Positions 8,508 to 17,500 of a stretch of DNA of 43,666 bases are shown one piece after another. The stretch is taken from contig JACOSB010000094.1 of NCBI GenBank assembly GCA_016179105.1, positions 1-43,666 on the forward strand. The letters run 5' to 3'. The position numbers and the translations under genes are program-made. The notes under the pieces are model-generated. The model searched no databases. It saw nothing but the letters and a program-made list of their open reading frames with translations, and was not told the DNA's origin. Position 1 is the stretch's first letter. Each line of letters begins with the position of its first letter. The stretch is from Candidatus Acetothermia bacterium (GTDB lineage: Bacteria; Bipolaricaulota; Bipolaricaulia; RBG-16-55-9; DRXL01).

Positions 8508-9740
8508 ATGAAAAAAACTTTAATTGGAATGATACTCTTGATCGCCGTCGCCGGTGGGCTCCTTTGGTGGAACACCGTCGAGCTAAACAACAAAGGACAA
8601 AACGGAAATTCTTCCCAACCCACGTCTACTCTTCCCTCAACCTCCAATACTGCCGTCAATACTCAACCGACGCCTCCCGCGTCAACGTCTCCGCCGATTT
8701 CTGCACCCACTCCAACCTCCACCGTCATCGTGCCCCAGGAGCAGTTGGTCGTAGATATCTACGAGCGCGTGAGTCCCTCGGTCGTCAACATCACGAGCCG
8801 TGTGATTACCCAGAGCCTTTTCGGTCCTATTCCCCAAGAGGGCACCGGATCAGGGTTCGTTCTAGATAAACAGGGTTATATCGTCACCAACAATCACGTC
8901 GTCGAGGGAGCGAGCACGATCGAAGTGACATTCTCGGATGACACGGTCGTCCCCGCCCGCGTCGTCGGCACCGACCCCAACGTCGATTTAGCCGTGATCA
9001 AGGTCGAGGTGCCCGCCGAAAAACTCATCCCAGTGACGCTCGGCAATTCGGAAGGGCTCAAGCCGGGACAGTTGGCGATCGCGATCGGGAACCCCTTTGG
9101 CCTTGAGCGCACCGTCACGACGGGCGTGATCAGTGCGATCAATCGCAGTCTGGAAGCCGAGAACGGTCGCCCGATCTGGGGAATTATTCAGACAGACGCG
9201 GCCGTCAATCCCGGCAACTCCGGGGGGCCCTTGCTCAATTCCCAAGGCCAAGTCATCGGGGTCAACACCGCGATCATCGGTCCCGGCGGCGGCTCGGTGG
9301 GAGTCGGGTTTGCCGTACCCGCGAACACTGTTAAGCGTGTTGTGCCTTCGCTCATCCAGTCCGGACGATTTGCGCATCCGTGGCTTGGGGTGGGGGGAGA
9401 TTCGATCACGCCGGGGTTGGCTCGACGCTTCCAGCAAGGCGGGATCAATCTCGGCACAGAGCACGGGGTGCTCATCACTCAGGTATTGTCAAGCGGCCCG
9501 GCGGGACGCGCCGGGGTACGCGGCGGCAGTCGCGAAGCGATCGTCGGGAACCGTCGCTATCTCATTGGCGGCGACATCATCACGGCCATCAATGGGACCC
9601 CCGTCAAGAGCATGGAAGAACTGATCGGCTACTTAGACAGCCATGTTGCGGTCGGCCAGATGGTCGAGCTGACCCTCATGCGAGAGGGTCAGCCCCTGAG
9701 CGCAAAAGTCCAAGTAGGGGAGCGTCCCGCCGATCAATGA
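8508..9740 (+). CDS. htrA: HtrA/Deg-family serine protease with one PDZ domain
   Basis: This 410-aa envelope protease/chaperone has an uncleaved anchor or signal segment (residues 1-22). A Ser/Thr/Pro-rich linker (about 30-75) is followed by a trypsin-like domain with the full catalytic triad: His130 in TNNHVV, Asp160 in NVDLAVIK and Ser238 in NPGNSGGPL. A single PDZ domain sits at about 300-400. This is the DegS/DegQ-like short layout with one PDZ. The start has a GAGGAGG site 9 nt upstream. It lies between two genes for exported proteins with sorting-type tails, so quality control or processing of those proteins is plausible but is only inference from position. Confidence 0.92.
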   Translation: MKKTLIGMILLIAVAGGLLWWNTVELNNKGQNGNSSQPTSTLPSTSNTAVNTQPTPPASTSPPISAPTPTSTVIVPQEQLVVDIYERVSPSVVNITSRVITQSLFGPIPQEGTGSGFVLDKQGYIVTNNHVVEGASTIEVTFSDDTVVPARVVGTDPNVDLAVIKVEVPAEKLIPVTLGNSEGLKPGQLAIAIGNPFGLERTVTTGVISAINRSLEAENGRPIWGIIQTDAAVNPGNSGGPLLNSQGQVIGVNTAIIGPGGGSVGVGFAVPANTVKRVVPSLIQSGRFAHPWLGVGGDSITPGLARRFQQGGINLGTEHGVLITQVLSSGPAGRAGVRGGSREAIVGNRRYLIGGDIITAINGTPVKSMEELIGYLDSHVAVGQMVELTLMREGQPLSAKVQVGERPADQ

Positions 9741-9912
9741 TTTAGCTTGGCTTATCCCGCCCGCTTCCGAGCACTTTGGGGAATCCATTCGAGGGCTTGA
9801 ACCCTCTTTGACAAAGAGCTAAAATAGCATCAAACAAATCTTCATTCGGGGTGGGTCACAAGCGATCGTTCAACAAAAAGAGAACCCGTGAAAAATGAGG
9901 AGGTTGGCCTCA

Positions 9913-12900
9913 ATGTGCGGGAGAATTGTAAAATGGGCCGTAGGCAAGGTTGGGTTTGTTGCGCTTTTCTCAGTATCGATCGCAGCTCTCAGTCTCGTTT
10001 TCTTCGATTGGAGTGTGCCCGCTGTTAGTTCTGCCATCGTCATCAGCCAGGTCTACGGCGGTGGTGGCAACACGGGAGCTACCTACAAAAATGACTTCAT
10101 CGAGATCTTCAACCTCGGCCCGACCACTATCGACATCGCCGGTTGGTCCGTACAATATACTTCTGCTACCAGCTCTACATGGTCAGTCACCTCTATCTGT
10201 CCGACGGGTTCGTGCAATATCGCTCCGGGTAAATACTTCTTGGTCCAAGAACAACCGGGAGGGTCGACCGGCGCGAACTTGCCGACTCCTGACGCAACAG
10301 GCACGATCAATATGAGCGCCACCGCAGGGAAGGTCGCTTTGGTCAACAACACGACGGTTCTAACCGGCAGCGGTTGTCCTTTTGCGGCAAGCGTCGTCGA
10401 CTTCGTTGGCTATGGGACCACCGCCAACTGCTCCGAGACTTCACCTACGGCAGCTCCCAGCAATACGACATCGGTTTTGAGAAAGACCAACGGCTGCACA
10501 GAAACCGACAACAACAACTCCGATTTTGCGACCGGCACGCCCAACCCACGCAATAGCTCTACAACCGCCAGCCCTTGCGGCACGACCACCAATCCATCGG
10601 GCGTCGGCGCAGCTAACCCCAATGAATTTCCCGTCGGCGTGACGACGCTCCTCACAGTGTCTGTGACTCCCGGGACATTTCCCACGAGCACAGGTATTTC
10701 TGTCACGGGCAACCTCTCGTCGATCGGAGGCTCGGCCAGCCAGAAGTTTTACGATGACTCGACTCACGGAGACACCACTTCCGGGGACAATATCTTCTCC
10801 TTCCAGATCATGGTGCCCACCGGCACTACGCCCGGCGCAAAGAGCTTGCCTATCACGATTATTGATGCTCAGTCCCGCACGGGCAGTGCCACCATTTCGC
10901 TCACAGCGCAATTGATCGCGCCAACGACTCCCGGAATTGTCATCAGCCAAGTCTACGGCGGTGGCGGCAATTCTGGAGCTACTTACAAAAACGACTTCAT
11001 TGAGCTTTTCAACAAGACCGGCATGTCAATAGATGTAGCTGGCTGGTCGGTGCAGTTTGTTTCGGCAGCCGGCACAAACTGGCAAATGACGCCGATCTGT
11101 CCCTCGGGGCCTTGCAATATCGCTCCCGGCAAGTATTTCTTGGTCCAAGAAGCCCAAGGAGCAGGCGGCACAACCAATCTACCGACACCCGACGCTACGG
11201 GCACCATCGCGATGGGATCGAGCTCGGGTAAGGTCGCACTCGTGACCAACACGACGACGCTCTCCGGTAGTTGTCCGTCCAGCGCGAGCATCGTCGACTT
11301 CGTGAGCTATGGCGGCTCGAGCCCGACGTGCTACGAGGGCACCGCCGCCGCTGCAACGCTCGGCAACACGACGGCTGCACTAAGAAACATGGACGGTTGC
11401 ACGGATACGAACCAAAACTCCACGGATTTCACAGAACTCGCGCCGAACCCGCGCAACAGCGCTTCAGCCACACACATTTGCCCCGGCGTGGACACGAGCG
11501 CGCCGGCTATTTCGAGTAAGTCAGCCAATCCCGGCATCATCAGCCCGAACGGCGACACCATCCAAGACAGCACAACGATCAGCTTCGATATAACTGAAAA
11601 TCTCTCGTTCCCCGTCTCGTGGACTGTCAAAATAGAGAACGCGAGCAGTACCGTCGTCCGAACGCTCTCCGGCTCTGTCAGTGCCAACGGAACTGTGAAC
11701 ATCGGCTGGGATGGCAAGAACGATTCGAACGTAGTCGTCCCCGATGGCACTTACAGCACCGAGATCACAGCCACGGACAGTTCGAGCAATGCTGCGACGA
11801 GCGACCCGACGATCGTTGTAGACAATACAGCGCCGGACAATTATCACAACACGTTCACCGGTGCGAATTTTGTGAGTGGCTCGGTCGTTTACGTCAAATC
11901 GACGACATCCATCAATGTCACAGCCAACGACGGCTCTGGCAGCGGCATCGCAAGCTGCACATTGCAGATCGACAGCGGCGCGACCAATGCCTACACACTG
12001 GGAACCAATTTCACGATTCCCTCGCCCGAAGGGTCTCACAGCTTCAAAGTGACTTGCACAGATAATGCGAGCAACACGGGCATCTTCAATCAAACAGTGA
12101 TCGTCGATGACACTGCTCCATCAGTGACGCTCAATGCCCCGAACGGCGGAGAGACCATTGTGGCGGGCAGCATCTTTCCCATCATGTGGACGCTCTGTGC
12201 AGAATCCGGCTCGGGCTCAGGATTATCCAGCACTCCGATCGCGCTCAGCTACTCGACCGACGGCGGAGCTACATTCCCCAATGTGATCGCCACCGGCGAA
12301 GCCAACGATGGTCTCTACAGTTGGAACACGCCCAGCAGCGTGGACTCGACCGCCGTGCGAGTCAAGATCACCTGTTCAGATAACCTGGGCAATGCTGCCA
12401 TGGACACGAGCAATGCCAACTTCACGCTGGCTCCTGGAGCTGCTGTCACCACGACCAAGGAAGCGACCAACCTCACGACGGGCAGCACGGTCGTTTTCCG
12501 CGCTGGCGACACGATCCAATACACCGTCGTCCTCACCAATACGGGCGGACTGCTTGCGAACAACAATTCTGGCCCTGAGTTCATCGACCAGATCACCTCC
12601 CCAGCGACAATAGTGGTGCCCAACACCGGAGCCACAGCTAGCTCGGGCACGATCAGCTACAACATCAGCACGAGAACCTACTCGTGGGACGGGTCAATCC
12701 CTGTCGGAGGAAGTGTCACTCTTACCTTCAGTATGCGGATTCTATCGGGCCTGATCGGAACGATCCATGTCTGTAACCAGGGGATAGCCTTTGTCGACAC
12801 TGACAACAACGGGAGCAGCGAGACGCAGGTGCTGACCGTAGACCCGACGCCGTTATCGGGAGCACCAGGGACACAGACATGCGTGGATGTGATAGGTAAA

Positions 12901-13206
12901 TCAGACTGCTTCAAGCTCGCGTGCTTGTCCGTGACGGGACTGAAGGAAGTTTGGGTTGAGCGCGCGCGAGCGTTGCGTTTCGAAGCCCTCGGCGAAGACA
13001 TCAAAGAGATCAACGTCCAGGTCTTCAGTCTCAAGGGTGAGAGAATCTATCAGAGTGGCTGGGTCGAGAACGGGTACGAATGGAGGATGGACAACGGGGA
13101 AGGGAGGAGGATAGCGAACGGCGTGTATCTGTACGTTGTGACCGTGCGCGGGTATGACGGGAAGGTCATGCAGACGCAGATTAAGAAGTTGGTGATCGCA
13201 AGATAG
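9913..13206 (+). CDS. Large exported protein: two lamin-tail domains, Ig-like modules, DUF11-like domain and C-terminal sorting-type tail
   Basis: About 1097 aa with a signal peptide (GFVALFSVSIAALSLVFF core). Two near-identical lamin-tail domains follow, each beginning IVISQVYGGGGN and including YKNDFIE and CNIAPGKYFLVQE (encoded around 10031-10400 and 10934-11310). Next come an Ig-like module with ISPNGDTIQDSTTISF (FlgD-like Ig), further Ig-like modules (one starting VTLNAPNGGETI) and a DUF11-like domain with AGDTIQYTVVLTNTGG. The tail has VFSLKGERIY, then IANGVYLYVVTVRG, ending KKLVIAR. I placed the start at ATG 9913 because AGGAGG (9898-9903) precedes it by 9 nt. An ATG at 9895 overlaps that site. 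No catalytic residues are evident. It is likely a surface adhesion or matrix protein. Confidence 0.8.
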   Translation: MCGRIVKWAVGKVGFVALFSVSIAALSLVFFDWSVPAVSSAIVISQVYGGGGNTGATYKNDFIEIFNLGPTTIDIAGWSVQYTSATSSTWSVTSICPTGSCNIAPGKYFLVQEQPGGSTGANLPTPDATGTINMSATAGKVALVNNTTVLTGSGCPFAASVVDFVGYGTTANCSETSPTAAPSNTTSVLRKTNGCTETDNNNSDFATGTPNPRNSSTTASPCGTTTNPSGVGAANPNEFPVGVTTLLTVSVTPGTFPTSTGISVTGNLSSIGGSASQKFYDDSTHGDTTSGDNIFSFQIMVPTGTTPGAKSLPITIIDAQSRTGSATISLTAQLIAPTTPGIVISQVYGGGGNSGATYKNDFIELFNKTGMSIDVAGWSVQFVSAAGTNWQMTPICPSGPCNIAPGKYFLVQEAQGAGGTTNLPTPDATGTIAMGSSSGKVALVTNTTTLSGSCPSSASIVDFVSYGGSSPTCYEGTAAAATLGNTTAALRNMDGCTDTNQNSTDFTELAPNPRNSASATHICPGVDTSAPAISSKSANPGIISPNGDTIQDSTTISFDITENLSFPVSWTVKIENASSTVVRTLSGSVSANGTVNIGWDGKNDSNVVVPDGTYSTEITATDSSSNAATSDPTIVVDNTAPDNYHNTFTGANFVSGSVVYVKSTTSINVTANDGSGSGIASCTLQIDSGATNAYTLGTNFTIPSPEGSHSFKVTCTDNASNTGIFNQTVIVDDTAPSVTLNAPNGGETIVAGSIFPIMWTLCAESGSGSGLSSTPIALSYSTDGGATFPNVIATGEANDGLYSWNTPSSVDSTAVRVKITCSDNLGNAAMDTSNANFTLAPGAAVTTTKEATNLTTGSTVVFRAGDTIQYTVVLTNTGGLLANNNSGPEFIDQITSPATIVVPNTGATASSGTISYNISTRTYSWDGSIPVGGSVTLTFSMRILSGLIGTIHVCNQGIAFVDTDNNGSSETQVLTVDPTPLSGAPGTQTCVDVIGKSDCFKLACLSVTGLKEVWVERARALRFEALGEDIKEINVQVFSLKGERIYQSGWVENGYEWRMDNGEGRRIANGVYLYVVTVRGYDGKVMQTQIKKLVIAR
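10031..11310 (+). repeat. Tandem duplication encoding two lamin-tail domains
   Basis: The segment starting near 10031 is repeated from about 10934 with strong nucleotide similarity (shared runs such as GTCATCAGCCA and GTCTACGGCGG). The two copies are separated by a linker of about 500 bp with an unrelated domain. The near-identity suggests a fairly recent internal duplication or gene conversion. Confidence 0.7.
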
Positions 13207-13230
13207 ACTTAAACGACAAGAGAATTGGCA

Positions 13231-13262
13231 AGGGGCGAGGTGACCTCGCCCCTACTTTTTTC
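13231..13262 (+). terminator. Rho-independent terminator after the lamin-tail protein gene
   Basis: A 10-bp GC-rich stem (13231-13240 with 13244-13253) with a TGA loop is followed by ACTTTTTTCT. This is the clearest intrinsic terminator in the window. Its right arm (TCGCCCCTAC) matches the right arm of the 1234-1272 hairpin. Confidence 0.85.
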
Positions 13263-13272
13263 TGGTCCATGT

Positions 13273-13302
13273 TTGACAAGCCTAGGGGCATCCCCGTAAA
13301 TT
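13273..13302 (+). promoter_or_regulatory. Candidate promoter for tdk-pyrR
   Basis: A consensus TTGACA (13273-13278) and TAAATT (13297-13302) are separated by 18 nt. They lie right after the terminator and about 40 nt before the tdk start. Confidence 0.55.
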
Positions 13303-13344
13303 AGGACAAACATTAGGGTACATTTTGAGGGGGAATGGGAGTCC

Positions 13345-13965
13345 ATGAAGACCAGAGGGACGATCGAGGTCATCACCGGCTGCATGTTTTCCGGCAAAAC
13401 CGAAGAACTGATTCGCGAAGTGCGTCGCGCCGAGTTCGCCAAAAAGCGCATCATGGTTTTTGATCACTCGCTCGACGACCAGCGCTACGCCCGTGGCAGA
13501 GTAAACTCTCACAGCGGCCTCCAGATGGAGACGTTCTCCGCCGCGAATGCCGAAGAAATCTGGCGCCACGTGGAAGAAGCAAACTATAAGCTTGATGTCA
13601 TCGCGATCGACGAAGCTCAATTCTTTGAGTCACTCGCCGAAGTCTGCGAGCGACTCGTCAACAAAGACATGCGCGTGATTGCCGTCGGACTCAACCAAGA
13701 TTTTCGCGGCGAGCCGTTTGAAGTCATGGCCGAGCTGATGGCCCGAGCAGATCGCGTGAGATTACTTACGGCCATCTGCATGACCTGCGGCGCCGATGCG
13801 ACACGCACGCAACGGCTGATCAACGGAAAGCCGGCACCCTACGAGAGTCCGCGCATCGAGATCGGCGGTCAGGAAAAATATCAAGCCCGCTGCCGTCATT
13901 GTCACGAAGTCCCGGGTAAACTCGCTTTCAACGGAAAGGTCCGTAACGGCCGGGTGAAAGCGTAA
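13345..13965 (+). CDS. tdk: Thymidine kinase (TK1-like, type II)
   Basis: This 206-aa cytosolic salvage enzyme phosphorylates thymidine to dTMP using ATP. It has the P-loop GCMFSGKT (about residues 12-19), the Walker B-like AIDEAQFF (about 92), the lasso-region DFRGEPFE and a C-terminal zinc site of two Cys pairs (CMTC and CRHC). Its length fits the 190-210 aa family. The start ATG at 13345 has a GGGAG site a few bases upstream. It lies 27 bp before pyrR, so the two probably form a pyrimidine salvage/regulation pair from the promoter at 13273. Confidence 0.95.
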   Translation: MKTRGTIEVITGCMFSGKTEELIREVRRAEFAKKRIMVFDHSLDDQRYARGRVNSHSGLQMETFSAANAEEIWRHVEEANYKLDVIAIDEAQFFESLAEVCERLVNKDMRVIAVGLNQDFRGEPFEVMAELMARADRVRLLTAICMTCGADATRTQRLINGKPAPYESPRIEIGGQEKYQARCRHCHEVPGKLAFNGKVRNGRVKA

Positions 13966-13992
13966 AAATCACGGAGAAAGGAGAATCACAGT

Positions 13993-14529
13993 ATGAAAAG
14001 ATTGCTCGACGCCAAAGGGATGGAGCAAGCGCTCTCCCAGATCGCGCAGAGAATCGCGCAAGACGTACCCGATCGCTCCAAACTGCGCATCGTCGGCGTG
14101 CAGCGTCACGGTTTTTACCTGGCGAAATCTATTGCTAAAACCCTTAATCTCCTAGAGCAGTTGGGCAGCCTCACGATCAACCTCTATCGCGATAATTTGA
14201 GCGAGATCGGCCCGCAAGCCAAGGTCACCAACGTGAATCTCCCGTTTGAAGTGAACAACACGCATATTGTGATCGTCGACGACGTCTTCTTCACCGGTCG
14301 CACGATCCATAAAGCTGTCGACGCTCTCTATGAATGTGGCATGCCAGAGACGATCCGCTTGGCCGTGCTGGTGAGCCGCGCGGGTTTTAAAAAAGTTCCG
14401 ATTGAGCCCGAGTATGTCGGTCTCAACTTAAAAGAAACAGCCTCCGACGAAGTCGTCAAAGTGAAGACGGCCGACATCGACGGGGTCGACGAAGTCTTAT
14501 TGGTGAAAAAGTCTGAGATTATGCTGTAG
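13993..14529 (+). CDS. pyrR: PyrR: pyrimidine operon regulator / uracil phosphoribosyltransferase
   Basis: 178 aa of the type I phosphoribosyltransferase fold. The PRPP-binding loop is IVDDVFFTGRTI (about residues 95-106), preceded by the PyrR-typical LYRDNLSEIGPQ and followed by EYVGLNLKET. In known bacteria PyrR binds pyr mRNA leaders to control pyrimidine biosynthesis and has weak uracil phosphoribosyltransferase activity. No pyr biosynthetic genes or PyrR-type leader are visible in this window, so its targets lie elsewhere. The start has AAAGGAG 9 nt upstream. Confidence 0.92.
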   Translation: MKRLLDAKGMEQALSQIAQRIAQDVPDRSKLRIVGVQRHGFYLAKSIAKTLNLLEQLGSLTINLYRDNLSEIGPQAKVTNVNLPFEVNNTHIVIVDDVFFTGRTIHKAVDALYECGMPETIRLAVLVSRAGFKKVPIEPEYVGLNLKETASDEVVKVKTADIDGVDEVLLVKKSEIML

Positions 14530-14578
14530 GGGCAGGCCTCTGTGCCTGCCCAGTCAACAAGGGGCTTAAGCCCCTTGT
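14530..14578. repeat. Two adjacent hairpins after pyrR
   Basis: One stem pairs 14530-14537 with 14544-14551 (GGGCAGGC/GCCTGCCC). The second is a perfect palindrome of 22 nt at 14557-14578, centred on GCTTAAGC. They begin one base after the pyrR stop. No T-run follows. They could terminate pyrR transcription or be dispersed palindromes related to the 1234 hairpin. Confidence 0.55.
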
Positions 14579-14692
14579 CCATCAAACGCTGTGTACAACC
14601 ATCCTGTCCCTCGTCTCGGTGACAGACGTCACTTTTCCCGTTTGACAAAGCTCCTTCGCCCCGAAAGACGCCTGCGCTAGGCTTAAAACTCT

Positions 14693-16036
14693 ATGAGGAA
14701 GAGAAATGGGACCGCTTTTCGCGTTCGTCTATCCACGGATCGTTACGACAGTATTAACGCTAAAAACGTCACGGTGCTCGGTTTAGGCCGCAGCGGCCAA
14801 GCGACCGTAAAGTTTCTGGCCGCGCGCGGCGTGCGCGTCTTCGCGAGCGATCAGGGCGCCCTCCGCGCGGAGCTGAAAGCCGAACTGCTCTCACTCGGGG
14901 TAATTCTTGAAGAGAACGGACACAGCGAACGCGCCCTGCATCAGGCTGATCTCATCGTCGTCTCGCCCGGCATCGAGAGCGCTGCTGCGATTATGAAGGT
15001 CGCGCGCGAACGGGAGATTCCCATCCTGGGAGAACTTGAGCTCGCGTATCAGTTCTGTCCGAGTGAAAAGATCATCGCGATCACCGGCACGAACGGAAAA
15101 ACCACCACGACCCGCGTGATGGGTGAGCTACTGAACGCGCAGGGGCACGAGGTCGTGGTCGCGGGTAACATCGGGACGCCGGTCATCGAACATCTAGAGA
15201 AAATTCACGCTAAGACAGTCGTTGTCTTGGAAGTGAGCAGCTTTCAGCTAGAAACAATTGTCACATTCAAACCCCATATCAGTCTCTTCTTGAATTTTGC
15301 GCCCAATCACTTGGATCGTTATCGCAACCTAGTAGACTATTTTGACGCCAAGTGTCGAATTTTCGAGAACCAAACTGAAAAAGATTTTGCTGTCGTCTCT
15401 CGACAACTGCCACTCCTGCCCACCTCGAAGCCGACCATGCTCTGCTACGAAAAAGTTTTGCCTCAATTACGGACACTCACCCTCAGCGAGCACAATCGCT
15501 TGAACCTAGCCGCCGCGCTCACCGCCTCTCGCGTGATCGATCCACAGATCAGCCCGAAGAAGCTCGATCTACAGAGAGCGTTTGCGATTCCTCACCGGAT
15601 CCAGTTTGTGGGTGAGGTCCATAAAGTTCGCTTTTATGACGACTCCAAGGCGACGAACGTAGCCGCGACGCTCGCGGCGCTCGAGACCTTCGACGCTCCG
15701 CTCATCCCCATTCTCGGCGGACACGACAAGGGGTGCGATTATTCTCCCTTGGCTCAAGCGATCGTCAAGAAAGATGTGAAGCACGTCTTGCTGATCGGCG
15801 AAGCGAGCGAGAAGATCGCCCGCGCTCTCCAGCATGTCGGCTACCATCAACCGCTCTCGGTGGTGCGCGATTTACGCGAAGCTGTGGCGTGTGCCACCCA
15901 TCATCCCGGCTCGGTTTGTCTACTCTCGCCCGCCTGTTCGAGCTTCGATATGTTCAAGAACTATGAAGAACGAGGCGAGGTCTTCCGACAAGCCGTCTTA
16001 GAAATTTCGCGACGCGTGCCGGCTAGATCAACTTAA
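14693..16036 (+). CDS. murD: UDP-N-acetylmuramoylalanine-D-glutamate ligase
   Basis: This 447-aa cytosolic Mur ligase adds D-glutamate to UDP-MurNAc-L-Ala during peptidoglycan synthesis. It has an N-terminal Rossmann domain (VTVLGLGRSG, about residue 27), a central ATPase with GTNGKTTTT (about 132), NFAPNHLDRY and SEHNRLNLAAAL, and a C-terminal domain with YDDSKATNVAAT and LSPACSSFDMFKNYEERG. The N-terminus before the Rossmann strand is about 20 residues longer than usual. The ATG at 14693 has no clear Shine-Dalgarno site, so a later start is possible. It opens the division and cell-wall cluster, but mraY, murE, murF and ftsI are not next to it. Confidence 0.95.
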   Translation: MRKRNGTAFRVRLSTDRYDSINAKNVTVLGLGRSGQATVKFLAARGVRVFASDQGALRAELKAELLSLGVILEENGHSERALHQADLIVVSPGIESAAAIMKVAREREIPILGELELAYQFCPSEKIIAITGTNGKTTTTRVMGELLNAQGHEVVVAGNIGTPVIEHLEKIHAKTVVVLEVSSFQLETIVTFKPHISLFLNFAPNHLDRYRNLVDYFDAKCRIFENQTEKDFAVVSRQLPLLPTSKPTMLCYEKVLPQLRTLTLSEHNRLNLAAALTASRVIDPQISPKKLDLQRAFAIPHRIQFVGEVHKVRFYDDSKATNVAATLAALETFDAPLIPILGGHDKGCDYSPLAQAIVKKDVKHVLLIGEASEKIARALQHVGYHQPLSVVRDLREAVACATHHPGSVCLLSPACSSFDMFKNYEERGEVFRQAVLEISRRVPARST

Positions 16037-16354
16037 GCTACCGGCTCTTGGCTTTTGGCCAAAAGCAAACAGCCTACAACTAAAAGTTCCTACCTAGGAC
16101 ACCCATCACCTTCGTAGCAGACAAACCGGCGAAGGGGCTTCGACAGGGGTCCTTCGCCGAATGGAAGGGCTAGTCTATAAGTAGATCACCCGATTTTGGT
16201 CATTGGGTCTCATGGCCCGATTGCAGACTCACAGGACCGAGTGACCGGCAAGCTCAAATTGGGAGGATCACCGCACGCTCACCAGCCGGGCGCCAACCTT
16301 CGTGCGCGTTGGTCTCATCTTTCAGGGGGTGCGCGGCTACGTCCGCGGGCGTTT
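16037..16354 (+). other. murD-ftsW intergenic stretch with two palindromes
   Basis: About 318 bp without a convincing gene. It holds a perfect 16-nt palindrome (16051-16066) and an 8-bp stem with a 15-nt loop (16128-16135 with 16151-16158). The frame is open back to 16196 but is Arg/His/Gly-rich and shows no FtsW homology before 16355. I see no strong promoter. Confidence 0.5.
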
Positions 16355-17497
16355 ATGGGGGATCGTGTCAGTGCTGAAGCCGGTCTCTCGCTGACCATTG
16401 CGGTGCTGGTCCTTTTCGGGCTCATCATGGTTGCCAGTTCCAGCTTCGCCACGGCTCAAGTCCTCTATGGCCAGCCTCAATACTTTCTCCTTAAACAACT
16501 GTTCGCCGCCGTAATTGGCTTTATCGCGCTCACGATTTGTAGAAGTATTGACTACCGCCGCTGGGCGAATACCGATATGTTGCTGCTCGCCGGCACTATC
16601 GGATTGACCGTTCTGACCTTCATCCCCGCGCTCGCGCCCGATCGCCAATGGTTAAAACTTGGCCCGATCGCGCTCCAACCGACCGAATTCGTAAAGTTTG
16701 CGCTGGTTGTGTATGTGGCGTCCTTTCTCATGCGTAAGGACCAATACATTGAAAGTTTTAGGGAGGGGCTTCTGCCTCCCTTGATTATTCTAGGATTTGC
16801 GGCTGGACTTGCCGCTTTGCAACCGGACTTTGGCATGTTGATGGTCTTCAGCACGATTGTTTTATTTATGCTTTTTTTAGGCGGGGCGCGGCTCTGGCAC
16901 CTCAGCAGCATCTTGCTCGCCACAGTTCCCGTCGTCTTCGTCCTGACGATCAGCGCTCCTTATCGCTTGGGTCGCCTGATGGCCTTTCTCGACCCGTTCA
17001 AGTACAGCACGAGCGAGGGGTATCAGCTCATCCAGTCTCTCGTCGCGATCGGCTCTGGAGGGCTCTTGGGGCGCGGCTTTACCGAAGGCTATCAGAAATT
17101 ACTCTATCTGCCCCAGTCTTATAACGATTTTATCTTTTCGATCATCGGCGAGGAGCTGGGGCTCTGGGGCACTCTGCTCGTCATCGGGCTCTTTGCTTAT
17201 CTTGCGTATCTCGGAATGCAAATTGCGCTACGCGCTCCCGATCGTTTTGGCATGTACTTATCGGCGGGCATCACATTTTCGCTCGTCTTGCAAGCCGTGA
17301 TCAATATGGGCGTTGCCACGGGCATCATGCCCGTGACCGGATTGACTTTGCCGTTCATCAGTTATGGCGGCTCTTCGCTCATTCTCTCGATGGGCATGGC
17401 GGGTGTATTACTCAACATCGCAAAACAGAGCGAGGGTAGACCCGCTCGCCTCGGTGAAAAGAGTTCGCGACGGCGGCTCGCTGCCTTGGAGCGTTAA
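16355..17497 (+). CDS. ftsW: Peptidoglycan glycosyltransferase FtsW (SEDS family)
   Basis: About 380 aa with roughly ten membrane helices. SEDS proteins polymerise lipid II at the septum together with a class B penicillin-binding protein. Family signatures include RQWLKLGPIALQPTEFVKFA, FSIIGEELGLWG and PVTGLTLPFISYGGSSL near the C-terminus. The division-cluster setting favours FtsW over RodA. The start is uncertain. ATG 16355 is the first start that gives a normal N-terminus, but its Shine-Dalgarno is weak, and the open frame reaches back to 16196. The next gene starts 3 nt after the stop. Confidence 0.92.
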   Translation: MGDRVSAEAGLSLTIAVLVLFGLIMVASSSFATAQVLYGQPQYFLLKQLFAAVIGFIALTICRSIDYRRWANTDMLLLAGTIGLTVLTFIPALAPDRQWLKLGPIALQPTEFVKFALVVYVASFLMRKDQYIESFREGLLPPLIILGFAAGLAALQPDFGMLMVFSTIVLFMLFLGGARLWHLSSILLATVPVVFVLTISAPYRLGRLMAFLDPFKYSTSEGYQLIQSLVAIGSGGLLGRGFTEGYQKLLYLPQSYNDFIFSIIGEELGLWGTLLVIGLFAYLAYLGMQIALRAPDRFGMYLSAGITFSLVLQAVINMGVATGIMPVTGLTLPFISYGGSSLILSMGMAGVLLNIAKQSEGRPARLGEKSSRRRLAALER

Positions 17498-17500
17498 TTT

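Noticed and set aside
11521..12093. Long minus-strand open frame of about 190 codons
   Set aside because: It is antisense to the lamin-tail protein gene, has no recognisable domain and no ribosome site. It is a shadow of the biased codon use on the plus strand.
16196..16354. N-terminal extension of FtsW
   Set aside because: The residues are Arg/His/Gly-rich and unlike any FtsW N-terminus, and no ribosome site supports the start.
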